Assembly (NCBI GenBank): GCA_000466585.1
Contig: KE993496.1
Coordinates: 282,820-346,819 of the forward strand
Source: Clostridiales bacterium oral taxon 876 str. F0540
Lineage (GTDB): Bacteria; Bacillota; Clostridia; Clostridiales; Clostridiaceae
Direction of reading: 5' to 3'
DNA length: 64,000 nucleotides
The notes beneath the pieces were generated by a model that was not told the origin of the DNA, searched no databases, and saw only the letters and a list, made by a program, of their open reading frames with translations. Both the position numbers and the translations under genes were made by a program. This document shows positions 43,641-52,144 of the stretch, piece by piece (within the stretch, counting starts at the first letter, position 1; each line of letters starts with the position of its first letter).

Positions 43641-43945
43641 ATGGCTGTTGTATGGATTACATGTGCATATAAATGGAGTGATTATAAAAATTGGAAAAAG
43701 TACTACCAAACAATGATGTTTTTTGGATAGCATTTTATTTAGCTATAGAAATATTTACAACTTCAATAACAATGCAGAAGAATAGTCATGGCTGGAACCT
43801 ATGGTGGTCATTGTTTCACAATTCTAGTCAGTTCCCTTTATTTATACTTCACCACAAAAATCCTGTCTTAGCTTGGATAATAGCTTTTCTATTCCTGGGA
43901 TTTATAATGAAGACCTTTGGTGTTCCTGCAATAATGAGACGATAG
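43641..43945 (+). pseudogene. Decayed CBO0543-family membrane-protein gene
   Basis: From ATG 43641 one frame reads MAVVWITCAYKWSDYKNWKK then YYQTMMFFG-stop, the CBO0543 N-terminus (KWxDWKNWxKYYPTxLFF). The frame at 43691-43945 then gives the family C-terminus: NSHGWNLWWSLFHNSSQFPL, FILHHKNPVLAWIIAFLF. The middle (about 60 residues) is missing and the two parts are in different frames. So an internal deletion or frameshift has broken the gene. No TTG-start protein from 43691 alone is likely to be real. Confidence 0.7.
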
Positions 43946-44075
43946 AATATGCTAAGAAAAATAAAAAGAGTGCAAAACCAAAATTGACATTGCACTCTAA
44001 ATTAAATTATTTTACTGAAAGAGCAGTAAAGAAACTCATTGATTTAACTTTTTAAATAGAAAAGTTCAGTCATTA

Positions 44076-44104
44076 TTGACTAAAAGTAAATAACAAGTTA
44101 TAAT
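44076..44104 (+). promoter_or_regulatory. Promoter of tetR at 44172
   Basis: TTGACT (44076-44081), 17-nt spacer, TATAAT (44099-44104). The -10 box overlaps the start of a large palindrome. Confidence 0.78.
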
Positions 44105-44146
44105 AATCACATGATTTAATCAATTGATTAAATCATGTGATTATTA
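44101..44146. promoter_or_regulatory. 46-nt perfect palindrome, candidate TetR operator
   Basis: The left arm TAATAATCACATGATTTAAT continues CAA and is matched exactly by the right arm, 23 bp each with no spacer. It overlaps the -10 box and start-site region of the tetR gene 26 nt downstream. Length allows two nested operators (for example AATCAATTGATT in the centre and CACATGATT/AATCATGTG outside) or a strong RNA hairpin. Confidence 0.75.
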
Positions 44147-44171
44147 CTTTTGATGAAATCGAGGTGTAAGT

Positions 44172-44753
44172 ATGGAACTTTCTACAAGACAAAAAATAGT
44201 ATTAGCAACTATTGAGTGTATTGAAAAGGAAGGAATTAATGCAGTAACAATAAGAAGTATTGGGAAAGAAGCCAATGTAAACAGTGCATCTATTAACTAT
44301 TATTTTGGTTCAAAAGAGAAGCTTATTGAAGAAGCTTTTGATTACATACAGAAAGATTTTATGATGGATTTTACCGAAATTATTAATAAGAATATGGATT
44401 TAAGAAAAGTAGTAGAGGAATTGCTTCTATACATTATGCAGGGTACTATTAGATATCCCAATATTGTAAAAGCGGTATTGTACGAGCCGTCCTTTAATAA
44501 TAATTATAATGGTGTTTTTATTAATAAAATAAATGCTTTGTGTAAGGAACTCTGCATAAAGCTAAATAAACAGCATAATTCAGATGAAGAGAACAATAAA
44601 ATAGCTGTTATCCAGTTAACAGCATCAAGCCTTTTTATGGGTATCTTTCCGTGTATTTTTAAAGATTTTGCTAATATGGACCTTAGAGATGAAAATGCAT
44701 TGAAAGAGTATATAAAAAGACTATCCGATATTTTTATAAAAGCAATTAGCTAA
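44172..44753 (+). CDS. TetR-family regulator (autoregulated)
   Basis: 193 aa, SD GAGGTG. HTH at about 5-50: TIECIEKEGINAVTIRSIGKEANVNSASINYYFGSKEKLIEEAF. The helical C-terminal domain has no recognised specificity. A perfect palindrome covers its promoter. The acyltransferase/DUF6320 operon begins 63 nt downstream on the same strand and is the probable target. Confidence 0.9.
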   Translation: MELSTRQKIVLATIECIEKEGINAVTIRSIGKEANVNSASINYYFGSKEKLIEEAFDYIQKDFMMDFTEIINKNMDLRKVVEELLLYIMQGTIRYPNIVKAVLYEPSFNNNYNGVFINKINALCKELCIKLNKQHNSDEENNKIAVIQLTASSLFMGIFPCIFKDFANMDLRDENALKEYIKRLSDIFIKAIS

Positions 44754-44816
44754 AATATCTTGTACTAATTTAGCATTGAAAACATTAGGGGATTTTGTAT
44801 AAAGGGGGTAAGCGTT

Positions 44817-46103
44817 ATGGAAGGAACATGGTATAAACTAGACAATGCAGCAAAAATATACCCTGCTATCAGGGAAGAAAATTGGGCTCCAATCTTTCGA
44901 ATTGATGCTGTTTTAAAGGAAGAAATAAATCCAGAGGTTCTTCAATCAGCACTTATAATGACTTATAAGCGATTTCCAACCTTTGCTGTTAATATTATGA
45001 AGGGACTTTTCTGGTACTATTTTGAACCAAATGAATCCGAACCTAGAGTAAGGCTTGAAGATACCTACCCTACTTCGCCTTTTTCAGATCGAAAGGATGG
45101 AGGGTATTTGTTTAGAGTCCTATACTACAAGCATAGAATATCTCTGGAAATCTTCCATTCCATTACTGATGGGTTCGGAGCAACTACTTTTTTAAAGACG
45201 CTGCTTTTTAATTATTTTACTCTACTAAATGGAAGAGAGCCTATTGATAATCCTTTTAATTTAGAGGAATATGGGATTTTGTATCATAAAGATTTACCAA
45301 CACCAGAGGAAACAGCTGATTCATTTCAATATTATGCACTTACTAACAATGAAATGAGTTTGAAGGAAAATTCAGCATTTAAGATTCCTGGTACAAGAAT
45401 AAAGGAAAACACATTAAAAGCTCTTCATATTCTTGTTAATGTGAAAGACTTACAGAGGCTTTCTAAGGAATTTGATGCTACAATTACTGAATTTTTAACA
45501 GCTCTTTTTATCTATGCTATACTCGATGCTAAAGTTTATAGCTCAAGTGAAAGGAAACCCATTAAAATATCAGTACCAATTAATCTTAGAAATAGATTTC
45601 CATCCAAAACCCTGCGTAACTTTTCTTCGTATATAAATGTGGAATTTACGCCTGAAGGAAGTGCTGAAATGATAACACTTAAGGATATATGTAAAGTTGT
45701 TAGTACACAAATTCGAGAGGGTGTGGATATAAATACTTTAAGAAGTAAATTCAGCGGCAATGTACAAACAGAAAAAAATATAGCTATGAGAATAGCTCCT
45801 CTGCTTTTAAAAAATATAGTTTTGAAGACTGGGTTTTCATTGTTTGGGGAACGTATTACAACTTCAACTCTATCCAATGTTGGAAGTATTCAGTTGCCAA
45901 AAGGTATGTCTGATATGGTAGAAAGGTTTGATTTTCTTATTGGTGCTCCGAAACAAAATGCCTTCAACTGTGCAGTAATAAGTTTCAAAGATATAATCAG
46001 CATTTCATTCTCTAGTATCATAATAGAAAATACTGTACCTAAAAAATTTGTTGATTTTTTAGTTGGAAGAGGGCTTAAGGTTAATATAGAAGCCAATTAT
46101 TAA
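44817..46103 (+). CDS. Alcohol-acetyltransferase/condensation-fold protein
   Basis: 428 aa, SD AAGGGGG. The active-site motif HxxxDG is present as HSITDG near residue 114, and the CoA-dependent acyltransferase fold is recognisable from SALIMTYKRFPTFAVNIMKG near 40-60, KISVPINLRNRFPS near 245 and a late SNVGSIQLP near 358, close to the conserved closing loop of PapA/AATase proteins. It is co-transcribed with a DUF6320 membrane protein, a pair commonly seen in clostridia. Acyl donor and acceptor are unknown; a lipid or polyketide-type ester is possible. Confidence 0.82.
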   Translation: MEGTWYKLDNAAKIYPAIREENWAPIFRIDAVLKEEINPEVLQSALIMTYKRFPTFAVNIMKGLFWYYFEPNESEPRVRLEDTYPTSPFSDRKDGGYLFRVLYYKHRISLEIFHSITDGFGATTFLKTLLFNYFTLLNGREPIDNPFNLEEYGILYHKDLPTPEETADSFQYYALTNNEMSLKENSAFKIPGTRIKENTLKALHILVNVKDLQRLSKEFDATITEFLTALFIYAILDAKVYSSSERKPIKISVPINLRNRFPSKTLRNFSSYINVEFTPEGSAEMITLKDICKVVSTQIREGVDINTLRSKFSGNVQTEKNIAMRIAPLLLKNIVLKTGFSLFGERITTSTLSNVGSIQLPKGMSDMVERFDFLIGAPKQNAFNCAVISFKDIISISFSSIIIENTVPKKFVDFLVGRGLKVNIEANY

Positions 46104-46122
46104 TGAAAAAGAGGTGAGTGCT

Positions 46123-46785
46123 TTGAAGTGTGAAAACTGCAAAATTGAAACTAATAATATAACTAGTAATTGCCCCTTATGTGGAAAATATCTATCTGAA
46201 TATGATGGTGAATACAAAGATGTGTATCCAAGATTGGGTGAAAAGCCTTTAAAAGAAAAAGGTAAATTGTTTAAGTGGTTGTTGTTTTCAACATTTATTT
46301 ATACCATATTTATGTTTAGTCTAAATCTTATTACTCCTCATAAATATTACTGGAGTATAATACCTATTTTTGCTGTTTGGATGCTGTGGATATTATTTGG
46401 TATACCGATAATGAAGGGTAAGCTAGCTCCGTTAATGATGATTTTTGATAATATCATTATAAGTATTTTGCTAATAGCCATTGATACTACGTTCTCATTA
46501 AAAGGATGGACAATGAGCTATATCGGCCCATTTGTTCCATCAGCCACTGCTTTGATAATTACAATAATAGTAGTATGTTTAAAAACAACCTGGAAGGAAT
46601 TTTATTCCTTTCAAATGACAATTGCAGTTGTATGCTGCCTTCCTATTGTTACTAAGCTATTCTATAGTTTTAAGCTCTGGCCTAGTATAGTTTCAGCTAT
46701 ATATGGAATAATTACTATTTTAGCTATGATAATATTCGGAGACAAGAAGTTTAAATATGAGGCTAAAAAGAGATTACATTTTTAG
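46123..46785 (+). CDS. DUF6320 zinc-ribbon membrane protein
   Basis: 220 aa from TTG 46123 with GAGGTGA 5 nt upstream. The first 30 residues form a zinc ribbon (CENC near 3-6 and CPLC near 18-21), then six hydrophobic helices follow and a basic tail. DUF6320 proteins occur next to condensation-type acyltransferases, as here (20 nt apart). A role in handling the acylated product at the membrane is an inference. Confidence 0.8.
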   Translation: MKCENCKIETNNITSNCPLCGKYLSEYDGEYKDVYPRLGEKPLKEKGKLFKWLLFSTFIYTIFMFSLNLITPHKYYWSIIPIFAVWMLWILFGIPIMKGKLAPLMMIFDNIIISILLIAIDTTFSLKGWTMSYIGPFVPSATALIITIIVVCLKTTWKEFYSFQMTIAVVCCLPIVTKLFYSFKLWPSIVSAIYGIITILAMIIFGDKKFKYEAKKRLHF

Positions 46786-46876
46786 ATTTCAAATTAAAAG
46801 ATTTATGTATAAGTTTCATATGAAGAAACTTTATAAATACAAATAAAATTGCTAAAATTTAAGATAAAATATAGCA

Positions 46877-46919
46877 AAAAACTTTCCTGAAGATTAAAAA
46901 TATCTTTAGGAAAGTTTTG
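46877..46919. terminator. Bidirectional terminator
   Basis: AAAACTTTCCT with AAGAT pairs with ATCTT and AGGAAAGTTTT, between convergent DUF6320 and hxlR genes. Confidence 0.82.
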
Positions 46920-46952
46920 TTAGGCCGCTTTATTTTCATTAAAGATTTTCAA

Positions 46953-47288
46953 TTACTCTATAATTGTTAGCCCCCACTTCTTCAACTCTATAAATACAGT
47001 TTCTAAACTCTTACCTTTCTCAGTGAGCTCATATTCGACTTTTGGAGGTATTTCCGGATAAACTATTCTTTTAACCAACCCAAATTTCTCTAACTCACGC
47101 AGTCTAAGAGATAAAGTTTTGGGGCTAATTCCATCTAAGGAACGCAACAAATCACCAAATCTTATTGTCCCATCTATCAATAAGTCTCTTATAATTAGAA
47201 ATGTCCATTTACTGCCTATAATATCTATCGTTGCCTCAATAGGACATTTTTCATTAGGATTTCCTCTTTCAAGTTTGATGTCTTCCAT
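46953..47288 (-). CDS. HxlR-family transcriptional regulator
   Basis: 111 aa from the minus-strand ATG at 47288, which has AAAGGAG 8 nt upstream; the frame extends to 47360 without a site. CPIEATIDIIGSKWTFLIIRDLL near 15-37 has the family Cys; IRFGDLLRSLDGISPKTLSLRLREL and IPPKVEYELTEKGKSLE complete the domain. It is divergent from an old-yellow-enzyme gene, a common pair in which the regulator senses electrophiles or quinones through its Cys. Confidence 0.9.
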   Translation of the reverse strand: MEDIKLERGNPNEKCPIEATIDIIGSKWTFLIIRDLLIDGTIRFGDLLRSLDGISPKTLSLRLRELEKFGLVKRIVYPEIPPKVEYELTEKGKSLETVFIELKKWGLTIIE

Positions 47289-47433
47289 AAATAAAACTCC
47301 TTTCAAACCTTGATTTATCATAATACTTACTTTTTTGAAATTATATGAAAAAAATATCACTACTTTTCAATATATAGTATAGATATTATAATGACAATAA
47401 GCAAGAAATTTATGTAAAAAGGAGATTTTAATT

Positions 47434-48450
47434 ATGAATACTTTTAAAAACTATACTTTAAAAAATATGAATTTGAAGAACAGAGTTGTTATGCCGCCAA
47501 TGTGCATGTACTCTTCTGATAAGACTGGTATAGCAAATGATTTTCACTATAATCATTATGTTACCAGAGCTATTGGCTCAGTTGGTCTTATAATAGTTGA
47601 ATCTACAGGAGTGATTGAAAACGGAAGAACAACTGACAGTGATTTAGGAATTTGGGATGATAAACATGTAGAAGGGTTAAAAAGAATTGTTGACGGTGTT
47701 AAAAAACATGGTTCTAAAATTGCAATACAACTAAATCATGGTGGAAGAAAATATACAGGAACAGCTAGCCAAGCTGTAGCTCCAAGTGCAGTTAAATTTG
47801 ATGAAAAAAGTACCCTGCCCAAGGAATTATCTAAAGATGATATTAAAGAGATTGTACTAAAATTTAAAGAAGCAGCAGAAAGAGCAGACAAAGCTGGATT
47901 TGATGCTATAGAAATACATGGGGCGCATGGTTATTTGATACATCAATTTTTATCACCATTATCAAACTTAAGACAAGATGAATATGGTGGAGATATAAAA
48001 AATAGAACCAGATTTCTCAAGGAAATATTACAAGCTGTAGCGGAAGTATGGCCAAAAGAGAAAGCAATTTTAGTTAGAGTATCAGCTTATGATTATAAAG
48101 ATGGCGGAATAACACTAAGTGACATGATTGAAATCGTAAATGAAATAAAAGAGTATATTGATATAGTGCATGTAAGTACTGGAGGTTTAATACCAGTAGA
48201 AATAAATGCATATCCGGGATACCAAGTGAATTTTTCAAGTGCAATTAAAGAAAAATGTAACATTCCTACAATAGCAGTTGGATTAATTACAGATACTAAC
48301 ATGGCAGAAGAAATCATATCGAATGGCAGAGCAGATTTAGTTGCAGTTGGAAGAGAACTTTTAAGAAATCCATACTTTTTATTAAATGAAGCCAAAATTA
48401 AGAACTTAGATTTCGATTATCCGGAACAATATAAAGGTGCTTTTAAATAA
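47434..48450 (+). CDS. namA: NADPH dehydrogenase/ene-reductase (old yellow enzyme, NamA/YqjM type)
   Basis: 338 aa, the length of YqjM-type ene-reductases. Start KNRVVMPPMCMYSSDKTGIA near 15-35 contains the Cys that tunes FMN; NHGGRKYTG near 107, the catalytic His pair in IHGAHGYLIHQFLSPLSNLRQDEYGG near 168-193, and VSTGGLIP and GLITDTNMAEEII toward the end bind FMN. Reduces activated C=C bonds of quinones, nitro-compounds or enals in the cytosol. Controlled by the divergent HxlR gene by inference. Confidence 0.93.
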   Translation: MNTFKNYTLKNMNLKNRVVMPPMCMYSSDKTGIANDFHYNHYVTRAIGSVGLIIVESTGVIENGRTTDSDLGIWDDKHVEGLKRIVDGVKKHGSKIAIQLNHGGRKYTGTASQAVAPSAVKFDEKSTLPKELSKDDIKEIVLKFKEAAERADKAGFDAIEIHGAHGYLIHQFLSPLSNLRQDEYGGDIKNRTRFLKEILQAVAEVWPKEKAILVRVSAYDYKDGGITLSDMIEIVNEIKEYIDIVHVSTGGLIPVEINAYPGYQVNFSSAIKEKCNIPTIAVGLITDTNMAEEIISNGRADLVAVGRELLRNPYFLLNEAKIKNLDFDYPEQYKGAFK

Positions 48451-48472
48451 TATTTTGAAGTAAAAGGTAAAA

Positions 48473-48512
48473 TAGCCTTAACCATTGATACTCTTGGTTA
48501 AGGCTTTCTTTA
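48473..48512 (+). terminator. Terminator after namA
   Basis: AGCCTTAACCA pairs with TGGTTAAGGCT followed by TTCTTT. Confidence 0.85.
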
Positions 48513-48689
48513 TATAAAAAATTATACTATAATTAAGATTTTAATCAAAAAGCAATCAATAAATATAGAGGCAATAGTTAATTATATAATAAAATATACT
48601 TAGTATATTACTAAATGAATAATCACAACCAATATCATAAAATAATGCTTTAGAGAAAATATAATTAGGGTAATAAGGCGGTGCGGTGT

Positions 48690-49802
48690 ATGAAGAAAAC
48701 TAATATTCAAGATATTATTAAATATATTGAAGATAATCTAACCTATGAAATTTCATTAAGTGATATAGCTAAAACAGTTAATTATTCGCCATACTATTGT
48801 TCAGCTTGCTTTCGCAGGTATATTGGAACTTCAATAAAAAATTATATTTTAAAGAGGAGATTGCAACGTGCGGCAGAGGATTTATGTTTGACCCAATTAA
48901 GGGTTATTGATATTGCATATAAATATTGTTACTCATCTCAAGAGGCCTTTTCACGCGCCTTTTTAAGTTTTTATGGTATTTCACCTTACGAATATAGAAA
49001 AAAACAGTTGCCAATTTCAAAATATTATGTAAAACATAATTCTAATTATGAAAGCAATAAGGATGGATATAGTATGAAAGGTGAAGTGATCTACAGTCTG
49101 CAAGAAGAAATATCTGAAAAATACCAAGCAAATGTGTTACATATATTAAACGGTAGTTGCATGATGGATGAGTTTAAAGATAATAAATGGATTAGCGATA
49201 AATTTACTTATATTCCATTTAATGAGGCGATGTGTTGGGGTGAGGCAGATGAAAAGATATTCTCAGATTCATTTATTGAAAAAAGAGTACAGTCACTTAA
49301 TACAACAATAGAACATTATAGGAGTATAGTATTGTATCCATTAGAACCATTATTAAAAGATAAGTTTGATACTATAGTTTTATGGTTTGGCGACGATATG
49401 TTCTGTCAAATTAATATGCTAACTATACTTGCTTATTTAGAGCAATGTAATTTTGAGGGAGATGTGCTATTTTGTATGGCAAATGAAGTTACAGATGAAA
49501 TGTTGCCAGATGCCTACGAAGTTGATATAAAAGGAAGTCTGCAAAAGTATAAAAGTATAGTTTGTAAAAAAGAGATGACAAAAGAAAAATTGATGCCTGT
49601 AATGTATCAAGCCGTATCATTATATTTAAACTATAGGTCTAAGAATAGTGAGATTAATCGTTATATTATGCAAAATATTAACAGAGAAAACAGTAAGCTT
49701 ATAACTGATTTATTAAAAACCTTCCCACAGTATGGACTAGGAGATTTACAGTATGAAATGCTAATTAAAAATCTTAGAATAGATAGTTATGCTTTAGAAT
49801 AG
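48690..49802 (+). CDS. AraC-type regulator fused to a DUF1835-like domain
   Basis: 370 aa from ATG 48690 (AAGGCGG upstream). AraC double HTH at the N-terminus, about 5-105 (YSPYYCSACFRRYIGTSIKNYILKRRLQ and YCYSSQEAFSRAFLSFYGISPYEYRK). The remaining 250 residues have features of DUF1835: a start VLHILNGSCMMDEF near 152, MCWGEADEKIFSDSFIEKR near 180-200 and IVLWFGDDMFCQINMLTILAYLEQ near 230-255. DUF1835 proteins are usually free-standing; fusion to an AraC DNA-binding part is unusual. Ligand unknown. Single gene; an open but startless frame follows it. Confidence 0.75.
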   Translation: MKKTNIQDIIKYIEDNLTYEISLSDIAKTVNYSPYYCSACFRRYIGTSIKNYILKRRLQRAAEDLCLTQLRVIDIAYKYCYSSQEAFSRAFLSFYGISPYEYRKKQLPISKYYVKHNSNYESNKDGYSMKGEVIYSLQEEISEKYQANVLHILNGSCMMDEFKDNKWISDKFTYIPFNEAMCWGEADEKIFSDSFIEKRVQSLNTTIEHYRSIVLYPLEPLLKDKFDTIVLWFGDDMFCQINMLTILAYLEQCNFEGDVLFCMANEVTDEMLPDAYEVDIKGSLQKYKSIVCKKEMTKEKLMPVMYQAVSLYLNYRSKNSEINRYIMQNINRENSKLITDLLKTFPQYGLGDLQYEMLIKNLRIDSYALE

Positions 49803-49866
49803 TACCATATGTATAGGTTTTTATAGTTTAGTCTAAATAATATATAATATTGATTTTATAAAATTG

Positions 49867-50049
49867 TAAGCGGCTAATTCAAATATTCAGGTTATAGAAG
49901 ATAGTTACTGTATAGCATTTTTCTTGAAAAGGGGCAGAGAATATTTACTAGATGATGCTAAGTTTCTGCGTTTTGCCTGTGGTTGTAGTCATCTTTTAAG
50001 GACGGTTAAGGCACTCTGTGAAGATGGTGTTATTAAAAAGAAAAAATAA
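49867..50049 (+). pseudogene. Possible coding remnant, unrecognised
   Basis: The 530-nt gap between the AraC gene and the MFS gene holds a 60-codon frame ending at TAA 50047-50049, without a start codon. It reads FLKRGREYLLDDAKFLRFAC then GCSHLLRTVKALCEDGVIKK, protein-like but not a family I know. The rest of the gap is the MFS promoter and operator array. Confidence 0.3.
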
Positions 50050-50068
50050 ATACATAATAATTTTATGG

Positions 50069-50110
50069 TTGACAAGAAGAAATAAATGCCATATAATGAA
50101 CATAGTTCAT
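50069..50110 (+). promoter_or_regulatory. Consensus promoter with operator O1 of the MFS exporter
   Basis: TTGACA (50069-50074), 17-nt spacer, TATAAT (50092-50097). Operator O1, ATGAAC-ATA-GTTCAT (50096-50110), overlaps the end of the -10 box. Confidence 0.83.
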
Positions 50111-50174
50111 TTGAAGTTTCAACTTAAAAATATTGCTTGGAATAATCATAAACCAAGGTAATTTATAGCAAGTA

Positions 50175-50285
50175 ATCATATCTTTATAGATATGATTTAT
50201 TAAAGGACTTGAATGAACAATGTTCATTGAAAATCATATCTTTAGGGATATGATTTATTAATGATTCGTAATGAACGGAGTTCAT
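50175..50285 (+). repeat. Tandem duplicated hairpin-plus-operator units (O2, O3)
   Basis: Two units of about 58 nt. Each has a near-identical hairpin, AATCATATC-TTTA-loop-GATATGATTTATTAA (from about 50174 and 50232), followed by an operator: O2 ATGAAC-AAT-GTTCAT at 50213-50227, O3 ATGAAC-GGA-GTTCAT at 50271-50285. With O1 there are three identical 6-3-6 palindromes that differ only in the 3-nt centre. Confidence 0.8.
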
Positions 50286-50332
50286 TAGGGGGTTTTTCAA
50301 ATCTAAAGGAAACAATTTTAAGAGGTGAGAAA

Positions 50333-52033
50333 ATGAAAAATAATAAAAAGATATTACTGATTATGTTTTTGTTTGGTATTTTTATTGGATCTCTTGATTC
50401 AGGCATAATTTCTCCAGCGAGAACAGTTATAGCCAATTCATTAGCTGTTTCTCAAAATAACAGTGTATGGATGATTACTATTTATACGTTAGTCTACGCA
50501 GTTTCAATGCCTATCTCAGGTAAACTGTCTGACAGATATGGTAAGAAAAAGTTATTTACTATTAGTATCTTTATTTTTGGTTTAGGATCGCTTTTATGCG
50601 GACTTTCAAATTACTTCGGCAGTTATCCCATGCTTCTAATCTCTAGAGCTATACAGGCCTTAGGGGGAGGCGGAATAATGCCTATTGCAACGGCTTATAT
50701 AGGTGAGAGCTTTCCTAAGGAAAAAAGAGGCAGCGCTCTTGGACTTGTAGGCGGAGTCTACGGTATTTCAAATGTACTTGGACCTACAGTAGGTTCTGCA
50801 ATACTAGGTGCTGCAGGCTCTTCACATTGGGGGATTTTGTTTTTAGTTAATGTACCCATAGTTATTGTTGTAATAGCAATATCTATTTCAATCAAAGATA
50901 GTGTTGAGATAAAATCTTCAAAAAAGATGGACTTAAGCGGTGGAACAGCTGCAAGCTTGTTGATTTTATCAATTATGTATGCGCTGACTAATCTTGATTT
51001 CCATAACTTTGCTAAAAGTATCTCTTCAACAAATGTATATCCATTTTTAATTTTATTCATTGTGCTTCTTCCTGTGTTTATAATAATTGAAAAAAAGGCT
51101 GAAGACCCAATAATAAACCTAAAGTATTTCACAAATCGAGAAATAGCACTTACTCTTATGCTTGCCTTCATAAGTGGCATTGGTCTTATGGGAATAGTAT
51201 TTATTCCACAGTTTGCTGAAAATGTTCTAAAGCTAAAGACAGGTTCTGGTGGTTATTTAGTAACCTTAATGGCGGTTTTCACTGGAATAGCCGCACCACT
51301 TGGAGGAAAACTTATAGATAAATTCTCTGCAAAATTTATATTGGTTTTAGGTTTTTCATGCACTGCTGCAGGAGCATTAATTCTGGCATTAATAGTTGTA
51401 AAGCTTTCTTCTATATTTATATTAATAGCAGGTCTAGCTCTTATGGGACTTGGCATGGGATTTACCATGGGAACACCGCTTAACTATTTAATACAAACTA
51501 ATGTGTCTGAGGATGAAACTGCTTCTGCGCAGTCCACATTATCTTTAATAAGATCTATTGGAGTTGCTATCTCTCCAAACATTCTTATTAATTTTATATC
51601 CGATGCTGCTAAAAACCTTCAAGGTAATTTAATGGCCGTAATGCCCAAGATATCAATGGTACCAAATGCACCAGCGCAAAATCTTACAGGCAAGGGTGCA
51701 TCACCTGAAGCTCTGGCAGGAATTCAAAATGCTGATGTAACAACTATAGTTGATAGCCTAAAGAAGTTTTCAGCATCTATGATTGACTCAATAGCCCCAG
51801 GTATAAAGCAGTCTATGGCAGGACAACTTCCTAAAGGAGTTTCTCCTGATGCTGCTGTTGTGAATATGAAGATGGATTATTTAAAACAAGTAGATTCTTC
51901 AAAAGTTTTACTGGAGACAACCTTTCAAAATACTCTAAACAGCGGCTTTAGCAAGTTATTTATAGCGGCAGCCTTAATAGCCTTAATAGGGTTAGTTTTA
52001 TCAATAATGCTTAAAAATAAAAAAGTAGAATAA
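50333..52033 (+). CDS. MFS multidrug exporter (DHA2/EmrB-QacA type, 14 helices)
   Basis: 566 aa from ATG 50333 (AGAGGTGAG upstream). Helix 1 has LDSGIISPARTVIANSL in place of the family motif D1 (LDxTIVNVALP); motif A is GKLSDRYGKKKLF near 62-74, and motif C is GGVYGISNVLGPTVGSAI near 141-158. Between the last two helices lies an unusually long outside loop (about 440-535) rich in Ala/Pro. It is preceded by three operators but no adjacent regulator, and followed by an HsmA-like gene with a structured leader. Likely drug efflux. Confidence 0.9.
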   Translation: MKNNKKILLIMFLFGIFIGSLDSGIISPARTVIANSLAVSQNNSVWMITIYTLVYAVSMPISGKLSDRYGKKKLFTISIFIFGLGSLLCGLSNYFGSYPMLLISRAIQALGGGGIMPIATAYIGESFPKEKRGSALGLVGGVYGISNVLGPTVGSAILGAAGSSHWGILFLVNVPIVIVVIAISISIKDSVEIKSSKKMDLSGGTAASLLILSIMYALTNLDFHNFAKSISSTNVYPFLILFIVLLPVFIIIEKKAEDPIINLKYFTNREIALTLMLAFISGIGLMGIVFIPQFAENVLKLKTGSGGYLVTLMAVFTGIAAPLGGKLIDKFSAKFILVLGFSCTAAGALILALIVVKLSSIFILIAGLALMGLGMGFTMGTPLNYLIQTNVSEDETASAQSTLSLIRSIGVAISPNILINFISDAAKNLQGNLMAVMPKISMVPNAPAQNLTGKGASPEALAGIQNADVTTIVDSLKKFSASMIDSIAPGIKQSMAGQLPKGVSPDAAVVNMKMDYLKQVDSSKVLLETTFQNTLNSGFSKLFIAAALIALIGLVLSIMLKNKKVE

Positions 52034-52046
52034 TTAATTAAATTCA

Positions 52047-52136
52047 GATGGTTGAAGTCCTAAATGGGCTTCAACGAGCAATTATCGAGCGGAAGCGAGA
52101 GCTTTTAATTGCTCAGTGCTTCCGACTATAAGGAGG
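52047..52136 (+). promoter_or_regulatory. Structured leader repeat, copy 3 (upstream of HsmA-like gene)
   Basis: Hairpin 1: TTGAAGTCC (52052-52060) with GGGCTTCAA (52066-52074), loop TAAAT. Hairpin 2: GAGCAATTA (52076-52084) with TAATTGCTC (52106-52114). Pseudoknot: CGGAAGC (52090-52096) with GCTTCCG (52118-52124), 7 perfect pairs. End site GGAGG at 52132-52136. The first site is GATGG, not GGAGG, and the mini-ORF has lost its stop at codon 6 (CAA), running 14 codons from 52064 to TAA 52106-52108. Confidence 0.75.
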
Positions 52137-52144
52137 AATTCAAT

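Noticed and set aside
43873..44055. 60-codon plus-strand ORF overlapping the broken CBO0543 gene
   Set aside because: It is another frame of the pseudogene end and has no recognisable protein features.
50175..50285. Repeats before the MFS gene as a CRISPR array
   Set aside because: Only two imperfect units with dyad operators and no variable spacers or cas genes.
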